The translations under genes were made by a program, and so were the position numbers. Positions 1 to 12,287 of a DNA stretch of 64,000 nucleotides are shown piece by piece; within the stretch, counting starts at the first letter, position 1, and the number at the start of each line of letters is the position of its first letter. The stretch is from Anolis sagrei. Taxonomy: Eukaryota > Chordata > Lepidosauria > Squamata > Anolidae. The notes under the pieces were generated by a model. It was not told the DNA's origin. It was given only the letters and a program-made list of their open reading frames with translations, and searched no databases. Where the stretch lies: positions 124,500,752 through 124,564,751 of the forward strand of contig NC_090026.1 of NCBI RefSeq assembly GCF_037176765.1, in the 5' to 3' direction.

Positions 1-85
1 AGTGCTTCCCAAACTTCAGTGTTTGGGACTTCAAAAATTCCTAAAAGCTGGCCAATTTGGCTGGGGCTTTTGGGAATTGAACATC
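1..85. repeat. Partial hAT-like palindromic MITE at window edge
   Basis: Starts AGTGCTTCCCAAACTT and contains an ATTCCTAAAAGCTGGCCAA/TTTTGGGAATTGAA partial inverted repeat. It resembles the MITE at 19258-19392. Its left end is cut by the window. Confidence 0.5.
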
Positions 86-224
86 TGTCAGAACAAAGTC
101 TGGGACCAACAGAGTCTGGTATCATATACACCTGTGTATGTTCCCTTTCACAGGCAGACAAAGCTTTGTTTTTTGGGTGTTATGCAATAGATATTAGGTT
201 AGGCGATCCCTCATTGTCCAAGCA

Positions 225-1310
225 GGATTGTGGCTGTCTGGATGAAGACGAAGACGACATCAGACAAGCTGAAGATTAATCCTGACAAGACAGAGGTCCT
301 CCTGGTCGATCATAAACCAGACCGGGGTATAGGGTGGCAACCTGTGCTAGATGGGGTCGCACTCCCCCTGAAGTCACAGGTCCGCAGTTTGGGATTCTTC
401 ACTTACGTTTGAGGCTCAGGCGTCGGTGGTGGCCGGGAGGGCCTTTGCACAATTAAGACTTGTGCGTCAACTGCGACCGTACCTCGGGAAGGCGGACCTA
501 GCCAAGGTGGTCCACGCCTTAATCACCTCTAGAGTGGATTACTGCAATGCACTCTACATGGGGCTGCCCTTGAACACGGCCCAGAAATTTCAGATGATCC
601 AACAGACGGCAGCCAGGTTGTTAACTGGGGCTCCTGACAGAGAGCAGTCATCCCTCCTCAAGGAGCTTCACTGGCTGCCATTCATCTACCAGACCCAATT
701 CGAGGTTCAGGTTCTTACCTATAAAGCCCTGAACGGTTTGGGACCCGCCTACCTATGAGATCGCATCTCTGTATACGAACCCACACGATCCCTTCAATCT
801 TCTGGAGAGGCCCTGCTCTCAAACCCATCAGCATCACAGGTGCATTTGGTGGGGACGAGGGAGAGGGCCTTTTCGGTGGTGGCCCCTCGACTCTGGAACT
901 CACTCCCTAAAGACATCAGACAGGTCCCAACCCTGGCAGTCTTCAGGAGGAGCTTGAAGACGTGGCTGTTCCAGTGTATCTTCCCGGAATAATGAATCCC
1001 ATAGCACTTTGTCCTCCAAAGCACTTTACATTTCCCTAAGTCTGCTTGTATGCCCTCCACAAACACTAGTATCACCTTTCGTTTATGGCCCAGCATTATT
1101 TCCAATTTTAACTCTACATTTGGCCTTCCCAATGTTTTAATTATGTGTTGCTTTTTTGATAATGTTGTGTGTTTTATTGTCTATGTTTTCTAATTGCTTG
1201 TATCGATGTTTTATTGCTATTGTTGTTGTGTTTTGGGCTCGGCCTCATGTAAGCCGCACCGAGTCCCTTGGGGAGATGGTAGCGGGGTACAAATAAAGAT
1301 AATAATAATA

Positions 1311-1357
<47 letters not shown>

Positions 1358-1358
1358 T
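225..1358 (+). mobile_element. L2-like LINE, 3' end (RT C-terminus, 3'UTR, (TAA)n tail)
   Basis: Broken frames encode RT-end signatures LKINPDKTEVLLVDH, TSRVDYCNALYMGLPLN, LLKELHWLP and [14 protein letters not shown]. Then comes a 3'UTR with GTAAGCCGCACCGAGTCCC and a tail of TAA repeats (1302-1358). This end structure is typical of L2-clade elements. It is 5' truncated and inactive. Confidence 0.85.
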
Positions 1359-1571
1359 GTCTTCCAAGATCGGTGTATTGATGGTGGGTACGTAGGTGAC
1401 TGTGGAGTCCTATTCTTGACCTGCATGTTCTCCCGGAGTGAGGACATTGGTTTCCAGGTGGAAGGCGGTCCCGATCTGGGCAATAGATGTATTTAGCTCA
1501 TGACTGGATTAATGAAATGCTATTGTCATGATTTCACATGAGCCTAAATCCTATCAGTAGTTCCATCTAGA

Positions 1572-1848
1572 GCAGTGTTTCCCAAACTTTGGTCCTCCAG
1601 ATGTTTTGGACTTCAACTCCAAGAATTCCTGATTGTTGGGCAGTGTTGGGCAAAGCAGAAGTCTATTTTGGACTTCAACTGTAGGTAAAAAGTAAAAACA
1701 GTAAAAACTGTAGGTTGAAGTCCAAAATAGACTTCTGCTTTGCCCAACATTGCCCAACAATCTGGACTTCTTGGAGCTGAAGTCCAAAACACCTGGAGGA
1801 CTTCAACTGTAGGTTGAAGTCCAAAATAGAGTTTGAGAATCACTCTTA
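1572..1848. mobile_element. Complex palindromic hAT-like MITE
   Basis: Begins AGTGTTTCCCAAACTTTGG and ends TTTGAGAATCACT. Inside, GAAGTCCAAAATAGACTTCTG and its complement recur several times around a short A-rich loop at about 1690. It looks like a MITE with internally re-duplicated arms. Confidence 0.55.
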
Positions 1849-2324
1849 TAGAGAAAAGTAGAAGGATTTGATCTCATGTTGACTCAGCATTTGCTCATGG
1901 GTCAATTCTAGCTGGAGATACCAAAAAGGATTCCAGCCATGCCATTATGTATTTTTAGATGGTGCATAACTAGTTGTCAATGCCTTCAGCATATCACCTG
2001 ATGGCAAAATTACAGAAGCAGCTGCTTTGTATTTTCCATGGTCTAATGAGACAACCAGCAAGCACACTGGCAGGTACACAAATTGGTCACATAACAGTGA
2101 TGTTCAACACAATGGTTTTAGAGCTCAACTATACTGTTTATTATGTGAGTGTAGATATATACTGCATTTGCAGAACTCAAGATGGTTTTAAAAGGCAATT
2201 AGTAAAATGAGGGCTCATTTGCATTTCACAATTTTAGCACTGATTCCATTTTAATTGCCATGGTGTCACCCTATAAAATCCTGGGGTTGGCTGTTTGGTG
2301 AGGTATGTAATAAGCTTTCTGTGT

Positions 2325-2665
2325 TGCTGTAGGTTTTCTGAGCTATATGGCCATGTTCCAGAAGCATTCTTTCCTGACGTTTCTGTCCCCGAAATCCAAA
2401 TTCATGTCAGAACAATGTCCCCCAAAATAGAAAGACAATACTACATTTTGGCCAATTGCAACATTCATGTTTACCTCAAACAGACAAGAGTTCTTTCTCC
2501 CACCCAGGACATTCCACAGATATATAAACCCCATTTTCCTAGTTTCCAACAGACCTCATAACCTCTGAGGATGCCTGTCATAGATGGAGGTGAAACGTCA
2601 GGAGAGAATGCTTCTGGAACATGGCCATACAGCATGGAAAACTCACAACAACCCACTACTACATT
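2325..2665. mobile_element. Inverted-arm repeat with hammerhead-like motif (Penelope-like candidate), copy 1
   Basis: The left arm begins GTTGCTGTAGGTTTTCTGAG and the right arm ends GGAAAACTCACAACAACCCA. Between them lies the family body (CATTCCACAGATATATAAAC, TTTCCAACAGACCTCA). The right arm carries a degenerate CTGAGGA-stem-GAAACGTC motif near 2570-2605. Confidence 0.6.
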
Positions 2666-2744
2666 TTGCTAATGGTATTCTTGAAAGTAAAACCAAAAAC
2701 CTCAAAGAAAGAAGGTGGTGCTGTTGGTGGTGTAATTGGTATAT

Positions 2745-2967
2745 ACAGTATGTCCCTGATATTTACTGGTGTTTGAATCCAGGGACCCCTGTAGATACCC
2801 AAATCCATGGACGTGCAAGTCCCAATATATACAACTGCATCGTTAAATGCTGTTCCCTTATATAAAATGGCAAAATTCAAAGAATATATTTGTGGGGAGT
2901 GGTATTTTCAAGCTGTGGTTGGTTGAATCCACGGGTGCTGAATCTGTGAATATGGAATGACAACTAT
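2745..2967 (+). mobile_element. Tigger-like (Tc1/mariner) MITE
   Basis: Starts CAGTATGTCCCTGATATTTA and ends with its rough complement (GAATATGGAATGACAAC). Internal CCCTTATATAAAATGGCAAA and GTGGTTGGTTGAATCCACGG match the Tigger-type MITE pattern. It is flanked by TA. Confidence 0.6.
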
Positions 2968-2970
2968 ATA

Positions 2971-3170
2971 TAGAATCATAGAGTTGGAAGAGACGTCATG
3001 GGCCATCCAGTCCAACCCCCAGCCAAGAAGCAGGAAAACAGCATTCAAATCACTCCCAGCAGGTGGCCATCCAGCCTCTATTTAAAAGTCTCCAAAGAAG
3101 GAGCCTCCACCACACTCTGGGGCAGAGACTTCCACACTGTTGCAATGAGATATATATCTCTTGTCCACAC
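2971..3170 (-). mobile_element. CR1 LINE 3' fragment
   Basis: Reverse complement of the CR1 3' end: AGAATCATAGAGTTGGAAGA at left, then GGCCATCCAGTCCAACCCCC and GAAGGAGCCTCCACCACACT. Strongly 5' truncated. Confidence 0.85.
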
Positions 3171-3897
3171 TGTGGCAATAAGAAATTTCCACCAATGCAT
3201 CTGCTGTCTTTCTTTCATGGCACATTGCTGCTGTTTAAAGGGCCAACTTAGAACCGAGTAGTCTTTGTCTGTACGCTGATGTCATTGTCTTCATTGTGCT
3301 TTACATGTCCATTTTCCAAAACATTGGTGTCTGTCTCGTTGGGACTAAATGGGAGGAAACAGAGTTTAAAATGAAGGATTAGATTTCTCTGCATGCAATA
3401 TTTCGCACAAAATAATTCTGTAGAAATGGTGAGATTGTAATTTTTTTGAGATAACCAGGGAGGTCCTCTACCCCACTGCATCTTAAACCATGGGTCCCAA
3501 TCCCAAATGGGGTCCCTTTTGTTCAATGTTTGGTAACAGTAAAGTTTTCTGAATGCAATCTTATGACTGTTTTAGATATTTGCACAAATCTGCGGTGCAA
3601 TCTTTACATTGGACTCTGCAGAAGATGCTTTAGGTGTACTTCATAAAAAAAGAAAACCAGCCTCTCTTGCAAATGCTGATATCGATATATACGATGTCAC
3701 ATAAACATTTCTCAGGCCAAAAGGGTGTTGAGTTGGAAAGTTTGAGAAGCCCTATTCTAGCCCATCCTAACCTTAATACAGAGCATCCTTTGCAAAAGGC
3801 CAACCTGCTCTGCCTGGACACCATCCGGAAAGGAGACTCAATGCCCTACTTGCCTTATGAAAGGCAGGAAAAAACGGTCTCTTTTGGGAAGCACCCT

Positions 3898-3899
3898 AT

Positions 3900-3943
<44 letters not shown>

Positions 3944-6120
3944 TTAATTACTTATTAATCACCCTCCATCCAAGATGCTCTAGGCGATTGTAAAGGATAA
4001 AAATACATACATACAGATATTGATAAAATTAACATAGATCAAAAGCTCTAGTAAAAAGCCAGGTCTTAAGTGCTAGGGTAAAAGGCCCTAAGTCATGCAT
4101 GGCTCTCATATAGGGCGGCAAGGAATTCCACAAGGCAGGGGCAGAAATAGAAAAAGCCCTGCGTCTGGTCCTTTCCAAGTGCACTTCTCTAGGACCCAGT
4201 ATATGGAGCAAGTCACTTTGGGATGGTTGTTGCAACCTCCGATGATGGGAGAATGAGAAACAGTCCCTAAGGTACATTGGACCCTGGCCATAAAGAACTT
4301 TTAAAAGTCAGAACTAGCATCTATATAGGCCACGGTATTTATTTATCGTGTCATCTGCAACCAGAACATTGTATTACATTTCTAACAGAACAAAACAAAC
4401 AGATAAAAAAAACACAAATTTTGCAAACTTGGTAGCTGATGAAATGTCCTTTGACCAGTATCTGGCCACTTGGAGTGCCTCTGGTGTTGCCGCAAGAAGG
4501 TCCTCCATTGTGCATGTGGCAGGGTTCAGGTTGCATTGCAGCAGGTGGTCAGTGGTTTGCTCTTCTCCACACTCGTATGTCGTAGATTCAACTTTGTAGC
4601 CCCATTTCTTAAGGTTGGCTCTGCATCTCATGGTGCCAGAGCGCAGTCTGTTCAGCGCCTTCCAAATCGCCCAGTCCTCTGTGTGCCCAGGGGGGAGTCT
4701 CTCATCTGGTATCACCCACGGATTGAGGTGCTGGGTTTGAGCCTGCCACTTTTGAACTCTCACTTGCTGAGGTGTTCCAGCGAGTGTCTCTGTAGATCTA
4801 AGAAAACTATTTCTTGATTTAAGTCGTTGACGTGCTGGCTGATACCCAAACAAGGGATGAGCTGGAGATGTCTCTGCCTTGGTCCTTTCACTATTGCCTG
4901 CAACTTCCCGGCGGATGTCAGGTGGTGCAATACCGGCTAAGCAGTGTAATTTCTCCATTGGTGTAGGGCGCAGACACCCTGTGATAATGCGGCATGTCTC
5001 ATTAAGAGCCACATCCACTGTTTTAGTGTGGTGAGATGTGTTCCACACTGGGCATGCATACTCAGCAGCAGAGTAGCATAGCGCAAGGGCAGATGTCTTC
5101 ACTGTATCTGGTTGTGATCCCCAGGTTGTGCCAGTCTGCTTTCGTATGATGTTGTTTCTAGCACCCACTTTTTGCTTGATGTTCAGGCAGTGCTTCTTGT
5201 AGGTCAGAGAACGGTCCAGAGTGACTCCCAGGTATTTGGGTGCGCTGCAATGCTCATGGTAGACCACGGTAATCAGTTGGAAGCCAATGTAAATGTTGCA
5301 GCACTGGTGTTATATGGCATTTCATGGGTTTTCTTGTGAGCAGCCTGGCTGCCGCATTCTGAACAATACAGATCTTTCGGGTCGTAGACATCGGAAGGCC
5401 AACATACAGGGCGTTGCAATAGTCCAGCCTAGACATGACCGTGGCATGGATGACTGTTGCCAGAGCCTCATCAGATAGGTAGGGTGCCAATTGCCTCGCT
5501 TGTCATAGATGGAAAAAGGCCTGTTTGCTGGCAGCAGAGACCTGAGCTTCCATTGTCAGCTGCGAATCCAAAACAACACCTAAGCTCTTAACGGTAGGCG
5601 AATGAGATAGGGCAGCACCATCAAAGGTAGGTAGCAAATGGGTCAGACCTATTGAGTGGCCATGCCAGAGAATCTCAGTCTTCACTGGGTTCACCTTCAA
5701 TCTACTAGCACGTAGCCAGTTTGACAGAGCCTCCAGACATAAGGTGAAATTGTCTGGTATTGATGTTGCTCCAGGCTCCAAACGCAGAAGGAGTTGGGTA
5801 TCATCCGCATATTGATAGCAGTCTAGGCCGAAACTCCGAGCTGAACTAGCAAGGGGTCTAACATAGATGTTGAAGAGAAGAGGGGAGAGAATTGCACCTT
5901 GGGGTATCCCACATAGGAGGGGAGATCTTTCAGAGACTTGATCCATGTACTCCATGCTTTGGCTCCGGTTTCGGAAAAATGAGTTGAACCAATTGAGGGC
6001 CTGACCGCAAACTCCGGACATGGCAAGACAGTGAATAATTAGATCGTAGTCAGTGGTGTCAAACACTGCGGTAAGGTCGAGAAGTACCAGTAGCACCGAT
6101 CCGCCGCTATCAGACTGGCA
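3898..6120 (-). mobile_element. L2-like LINE, split by another LINE
   Basis: The 3' part is 3898-4335 (an ATC-repeat tail and a coding end AFSISAPALWNSLPPYMRAM). The RT part is 5262-6120. The RT frame at 5503-6096 stays open for 197 codons and shows GIPQGAILSPLLFNIY and the catalytic YQYADDTQLLL. A second frame (5254-5490) has [16 protein letters not shown]. Between the parts sits the LINE fragment 4336-5261, flanked by CCACGGTA. Confidence 0.82.
4336..5261 (-). mobile_element. Non-LTR retrotransposon 3' fragment inserted in the L2-like LINE
   Basis: A nearly continuous minus-strand frame encodes an RT C-terminal region: [48 protein letters not shown], ending ARYWSKDI. TSD CCACGGTA lies on both sides. 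It is of CR1/jockey-superfamily type; the clade was not resolved. Relatives are at 13395-14505 and 50879-51345. Confidence 0.75.
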
Positions 6121-6260
6121 ACGAAGCTATATAGAATGGCTTCAGGTAGAAGATACCTGGGCTCCTAATCCCAGCAAATATCGGAGGCTGCCATTATATA
6201 TTTCCTAAAGACAGCCCTATACAAAGAACATCACAATAGTCAAAGGGTATAGAACAAACA

Positions 6261-6422
6261 CAGTTTGACTCCACTTGAACTGCCATGGCTGAATATTGGG
6301 GATTACTTGGCGTTTGCAAGGTCTTTAGCCTTCCCTGCCAAAAAAGTACAAGTGACTCACCAAACTACAAGTCCCAGTATCCCATAACATTGAGCCATGG
6401 CAGTTCAAGTGGTGTCAAACTG
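6261..6422. mobile_element. Palindromic MITE (CAGTTTGAC ends)
   Basis: Begins CAGTTTGACTCCACTTGAAC and ends GTTCAAGTGGTGTCAAACTG, with a second inner pair around CCATGGC. It lies just downstream of the SLC22 terminal exon. No clear TSD. Confidence 0.65.
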
Positions 6423-6546
6423 CATTCATTCCACATTGTTGATGCACTTGAAGTCTAATTGTTATTACCAAGTGTAGGGTTTATCTTCCTACAAGTTCAC
6501 TTTTCATGGATTATTGGGAAAATCACATTCAAATTGCAGAGAGAAC

Positions 6547-6760
6547 TCACTTCTGGTTGCCGATAACATCATCCAGGTAATCTGGGAGCTCTTTTCCCTG
6601 TGTTTCTGGCAGGAAAAAGCAGAGGGTCCCAGCCCCGATGGCCGTGCCTCCAAAAATCAGCAAAGGGATGGAGGGGTGGTATTTCTCCAAGAGGCGAGCC
6701 AACGGCGAACTTACAGCAGCCACCCTGGCCACCATCTGGCACACTGCAATTCCAATCTGT
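6547..6760 (-). CDS. SLC22A13: SLC22A13-like exon 9 (TM11-TM12 and C-terminus)
   Basis: Encodes [19 protein letters not shown], then [19 protein letters not shown], the last helix and [20 protein letters not shown], ending at TGA (6547-6549). The acceptor is CTTCTGTAG. The stop overlaps a strong donor (AGAA then GTGAGT), so splicing to a short distal tail exon is possible. The predicted 517 residues against 551 in human fits either a shorter tail or one missing exon. No candidate tail exon was recognised in 1-6540. Confidence 0.88.
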
Positions 6761-9700
6761 CTACAGAAGAGAAAACAAAGCAGGAGGTGACATGTGGATG
6801 CAGCAATGTTTTATTATGACTGTCGGTTCTGTGGGCATATTCTCTCAGTTTTGATATTTGGATAGCATTTTGTATTCAAATTGTGCTTTTGGAAGAGAAC
6901 CTGGGCGATGCTCAAGAAAGAGGGAGAGAGAAAAATCAGGAGCATTGTGTAGGTTCTCTTCCAAAAGCACTATGTTTTGGTTTGCCCAGGCCTGGTCTAG
7001 AGTATAGACTGCAAATAATGTCTCTGTTTGTATGTATGTATGCATAACTAACTAATGAGAGAGGGGGGGGGGGGGATACAGCCTGACTATCCCTTATCTG
7101 AAATGCTCGGGAGCAGAAGTGTTTTGTCTTTCAGATTTTTTTTCAGATTTGAGATTAACTGTATTTGAAACACAAATAAGACTCGTGCGCCAACTGCGAC
7201 CGTACCTCACGAAGGCTGATCTGGCCGGAGTAGTCCATGCCTTGGTCACCTCTAGACTGGATTACTGTAATGCGCTCTACGTGGGGCTGCCCTTGAAAAC
7301 GGCTCGGAAATTCCAACTGGTCAAACGGGCAGCAGCCAGGATGTGGACTGGTGCTCCTTACAGAGAGAGGTCAACCCTCCTGTTTAAGGAGCTCCACTGG
7401 CTGCCGTTTACTTACCGAGCCCAATTCAAGGTGCAGGTGCTTACCTACTAAGCCCTGAACGGTTTGGGACCAGCCTACCTGCGTGATCGCATCCCCATCT
7501 ATGAACCCACTCTTTCTCTTCGCTCATCTGGAGAGGCCCTGCTCGTGATCCCACCTGCGTCGCAAGCGCGGTTGGTGGGGACACGAGACAGGGCCTTTTC
7601 CGTGGTGGCCCCCCGACTCTGGAATACCCTCCCCAAAGAGCTTAGACAGGCCCCTACATTGGCAGTCTTCAGAAAGAACTTGAAGACCTGGCTGTTCCGA
7701 TGTGCCTTCCCCAAATAGGAAACCTCCAAGACCAAGTCCCATAAGCACTTTATTAAATTAAGATTGCCGCACACTGCACACTGCACTTATAGCCCACCTG
7801 TCACACCAGCACTTTTAAATTCTTGTACCCATTACGCTGGCCCGGCCCAGTTTTATTGCGTCTTAGTGTATTGTTTATTACTTGTTGTTTAGTTTGCTTA
7901 ACTGTTTTTAATTTGCTTTAGGTTTGTATTGTTGTATTGTGTGTAGAGGCCTTGGCCTGTGTAAGCCGCATCGAGTCCTTCGGGAGATGCTAGCAGGGTA
8001 CAAATAAAGTTTAATAATAAGAATAAGAATAATTATCTAGGAGATGGGATTCGGGTCAAAACACAAAATTCATTTATGCTCCATGTACACCCTGTGCACA
8101 TAGCCTGAAAGTAATGCAATGTGTTTTTTTTGTATGAACCAAGGTTCGTGTCCAGTGAACCCTCAGAAAGCAAGAAAACCAGTTATCTCCACCACACATT
8201 TGAGAGATTTTGGATCATTCCGGATTCTGGAATTCCAGATAAGGAATACTCAAACGGCACCAGCCAGTGTATCTTTCAGGCTTTCATGCCGACCTATATC
8301 CCCTTATATTTGAGCCCATTTAAAGTTATTTGAAAAACTATATCAATATCCTAAAATTATACAGAATTGAACTACTGTATTTCATCACATAATAGTCGCA
8401 CCCCCATTTTTTTGGTGCCAAAAATGTATTTTTATTTTCCTCACATAATAATCACCTCTCTCATTTCAGGATGATTTTCCCTTCCTTCCTTCCTTCCTTC
8501 CTTCCTTCCTTCCTTCCTTCCTTCCTTCCTTCCTTCCTTCCTTCCTTCCTTCTCCAAAGGCAAGGCAGTTTTAAAACTACACAGTGGAGGTCTCTGACGC
8601 TCCATTTGGTATTTGGGTTTTATTTTTGCTTTTAAATACAAAAAAATATATATTAATAGTACCCCTCTCACTAATTCTGTTTCCTCCAAACCCTCTGAGA
8701 ATTAATCTCATGTGTGTTTATATCTCTCTATGTGAATTTAACATAATTTGCCTCACCGGATAACCGTTGGGAACAGCTCAGTGGTGTACACATAGGATGT
8801 AGTGAAGGAACCAGCAATGGCGAACTTCCCAACGACAGCCAGCGCTGTTATTACCACCGGAAGGTCTGCGGAGAAAGCCAAAGTTTCTGTTTGAAAGAGC
8901 AGAACACTTTGGGAAGGAAAAAGCATGAAAGAAGAACACAAAGGAAGACAACACAAGATTCCCAACCTAGGTTGTTGTAGGTTTTTCCGGGCTATATAGA
9001 ATCATAGAATCAAAGAGTTGGAAGAGACCTCATGGGCCATCCAGTCCAACCCCCTGCCAAGAAGCAGGAATATTGCATTCAAATCACCCCTGACAAATGG
9101 CCATCCAGCCATATAGGCCATCCAGCCTATATGGCCATGTTCTGGAGGCAATTTTTCTCCTGACGTTTCGACTGCATCTATGGCAAGCCTTTGTCTCACC
9201 CTGGTCATTCCACAGATATATAAACCCATTTTTCCTACTTCCAAGAGACCTCACTACCTCTGAGGATGCTTGCCATAGATGCAGGCGAAACGTCAGGAGA
9301 AAAATTGCCTCCAGAACATGGCCATATAGCCCGGAAAAACCCAGTGATTCCGGCCATGAAAGCCTTCGACAATACATTCCCCACCTAGTCACAAAAAGGC
9401 AGGCAACTTCATTAAGGAATCAAATGCTCATGTCAGAGACAGATAAACTCTTGCCCATGAGCTAGGAAAGTTTCCACAGAGGTCTTCCTCCCACCTGCAC
9501 ATTATTAATTTGGATACCTGGAAGGGGGAATGGAGCCACTGCAAGCTGTTTGCATGGATTAAGCAGAGCAATGTGAAAGTTTGGTGGCACAGAACTGCAA
9601 GATATAGAATCATGGAGCTGGCGAGACCCCAAGAGACATCCAATCTTGCCCAATCTGTCTGGAAGGAAGGCACGATCCAGACTCTGCTTAAAAATCTCCA

Positions 9701-12245
9701 GAAAAGTAAACTCCACCAGACTCCACTTATTCCACTGTTGAAAGGTTCACCATCAGAAGGTCCTGATGGTCAGAGGAATCTTTCTGCAATAAAACAAGCC
9801 TGCTTCCTCCTCAATGTGACGTCCTTTCAAACGTTTAAACATGACTCTCATGTCCTCTTCTCTCATCCTTCTTCTCAGCCTTCAACTCTGGCTCCCTAAG
9901 CTTCTCCTCAAAGGGATTGCTTTGTAGACCTTTAACCATTTTGGTCACCTTTCCAGCTTGTAAATGTCCTTGAATTGTGTTGCCCAAAATAGATCCAGTA
10001 TCCCAAGTGAGGCCTGACTATTGCTTCTCTCAGTCTAGTCGTGATACTGCTATTGATGAAGCCTAGAGTCGCATTGGCATTTTTTAGTTGCCAAACACAC
10101 TATGGAGTCATGTTTACCTTGTGGTCTAAATTTCCTTCATGTGTATTGTTTTCAAGCCAAGTGACACCCATATATGTTGGTGTATTTTCATGTTTTCTGC
10201 CTAAGTGTAGGAAAGGATTTGCAATTTGGAAAGTCAGAACTTATCAGATGCCCCAAAGTCTTTCCTAATTAATAACCCACAAGGGAGATGACCATCTTCT
10301 CTCAATGTCTCCAAAAAGAAGATGGATAGCTACCAAAGAAAGTGGAGGTCTTGTTGGATTTTCTTTGCTGACCGGAGATTGGGAACAAGCATCCAACCCC
10401 CAGTGGCGCAGTGGGTTAAACCCCTGTGCCGACAGGACTGAAGACCGACAGGTCTCAGGTTCGAATCCAGGGAGAGGCGGATGAGCTCCCTCTATCAGCT
10501 CCAGCTCCTCATGTGGGGACATGAGAGAAGCCTCCCACAAGGATGATAAAAAACCCAAAATAATCTGGGCGTCCCCTGGGCAACGTCCTTGCAGACAGCC
10601 AATTCTCTCACAACAGGAGCGGTCGCTCCTGACACGACAAAAAAAAAATCCAACTCTGTGGTTCTAGGAAATTAGTAATTAGGGCTCAAACGAGGCTGAC
10701 ACGTTCTTGGTGTCAAACCAAAAAGAGTCCAATAAACCCCTTCAGCCAAGAGGGGCCTCAGTTGGGGAGTGTCAACAAGCAAAGAAACTGATTTGGAGAC
10801 TCCACAATGTCAGATTTGCCCCTATCCCCAAACATATTTGCCCATTCATATCAATGCTTTCTCAATTCACTACATACAAAGGGGTTGCCCTTGGAAAACA
10901 TCTGGTGCATGGTGTGGTTCAAGGCAAGTCATGTAAGATATCTTCCCGTAAGCATTGTCTAATCTTGTTTCTTACCCTTCGGGATAACGGGGACGAGAAG
11001 GCAAACCACTCCTCCCAGGAGCAAGAAGGAAGATTGGCATTTTTTCCTCCCCATCCACTGCATCACAAAGAAAATGCTGCCACGTGCTGGTATTTCAACT
11101 GCCCCAAAGATAAGCTGGGTCAGGTAGATATCCAAGCCAAAGCTACCCACATTTAGGCTTAAGCCGTAGTATGCAAAACTGTTGGCAAACCTGTAAAGCA
11201 GAGAGTTGAGTAACAATATAAATAAAAGCGTATAGTGAGCAACGGAAGTCCAACAAATGCCACACAGGACCGTCTCCAGCTGCAAATTATTGCTTCGGCA
11301 TTGGGAAAGAAAGTTTCTAACCTTCAAGGGATTCAACATATCTTTTAAAAAATAAAATCATTTCGCAGAATTTTGGTAAGATTTTCAATCTTATATTTCC
11401 ATATATAGAGATGCCTTATTATACATTATCAAACCACGGAATTGCATATACTACATGTTCCTGCAGCTCTCAAAGATCTCAGGTAGAGAAGTGTCTTTCC
11501 CAAAACTATTCACTGGGATCATAGAAAGATTGTTGCTGTTTATTCATTCAGTCGTCTCCGACTCTTCGTGACCTCATGGACCAGCCCACGCCAGAGCTCC
11601 CTGTCGGCCATCACCACCCCCAGCTCCTTCAAGGTCAGTCCAGTCACTTCAAGGATGCCATCAATCCATCTTGCCCTTGGTCGGCCCCTCTTCCTTTGTG
11701 CTAAATAAGTGCCCTGGTCCTTCTGGCGCGAAAAATAACATTAGCCAGCATACGTTTTGGCGCCTCAAACATTAGACCTGTTTCAGGATATGTTCGACCT
11801 GATGAGTCCAAAAATGGCACCAGTTTTCCATTATCAGCTCTGGTGTTTGAGATACAGAACATATGCCATCCACCAGTTGTCATCTAATCACCTCTCAACA
11901 AAAGATTCCCCCAGGCACTGCCAAGCCATCAAATGCTAATTAAGGTGGTCATTTGAAACATTCACACCTAGCTCCAGCAGACAAGAATCCTTTGTCCCAC
12001 CCTGGTCATTCCACAGATATATAAACCCCTCTTTTCCTAGTTCCAACAGACCTCACTACCTCTGAGGATGCTTGCCACAGATACAGGCGAAACGTCAGGA
12101 GAAAATGCCTCTAGAACATGGCCATATAGCCCAGAAAAACCTACAACAACCCAACTAGAGTTGATGTAGTCTATCCAATGCAATTTTCTGAATCAGCATC
12201 CTAAATAACTCCAGGAACAGGCATAGACACCAAGATGGATGGATG

Positions 12246-12287
<42 letters not shown>

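Noticed and set aside
7499-7786. Antisense frames over the L2-like LINE
   Set aside because: Shadows of the plus-strand LINE coding end, which shows the recognisable RT motifs.
10392-10480. Possible tRNA gene (A and B boxes)
   Set aside because: The tRNA-like sequence is the head of a multi-copy SINE with a conserved body.
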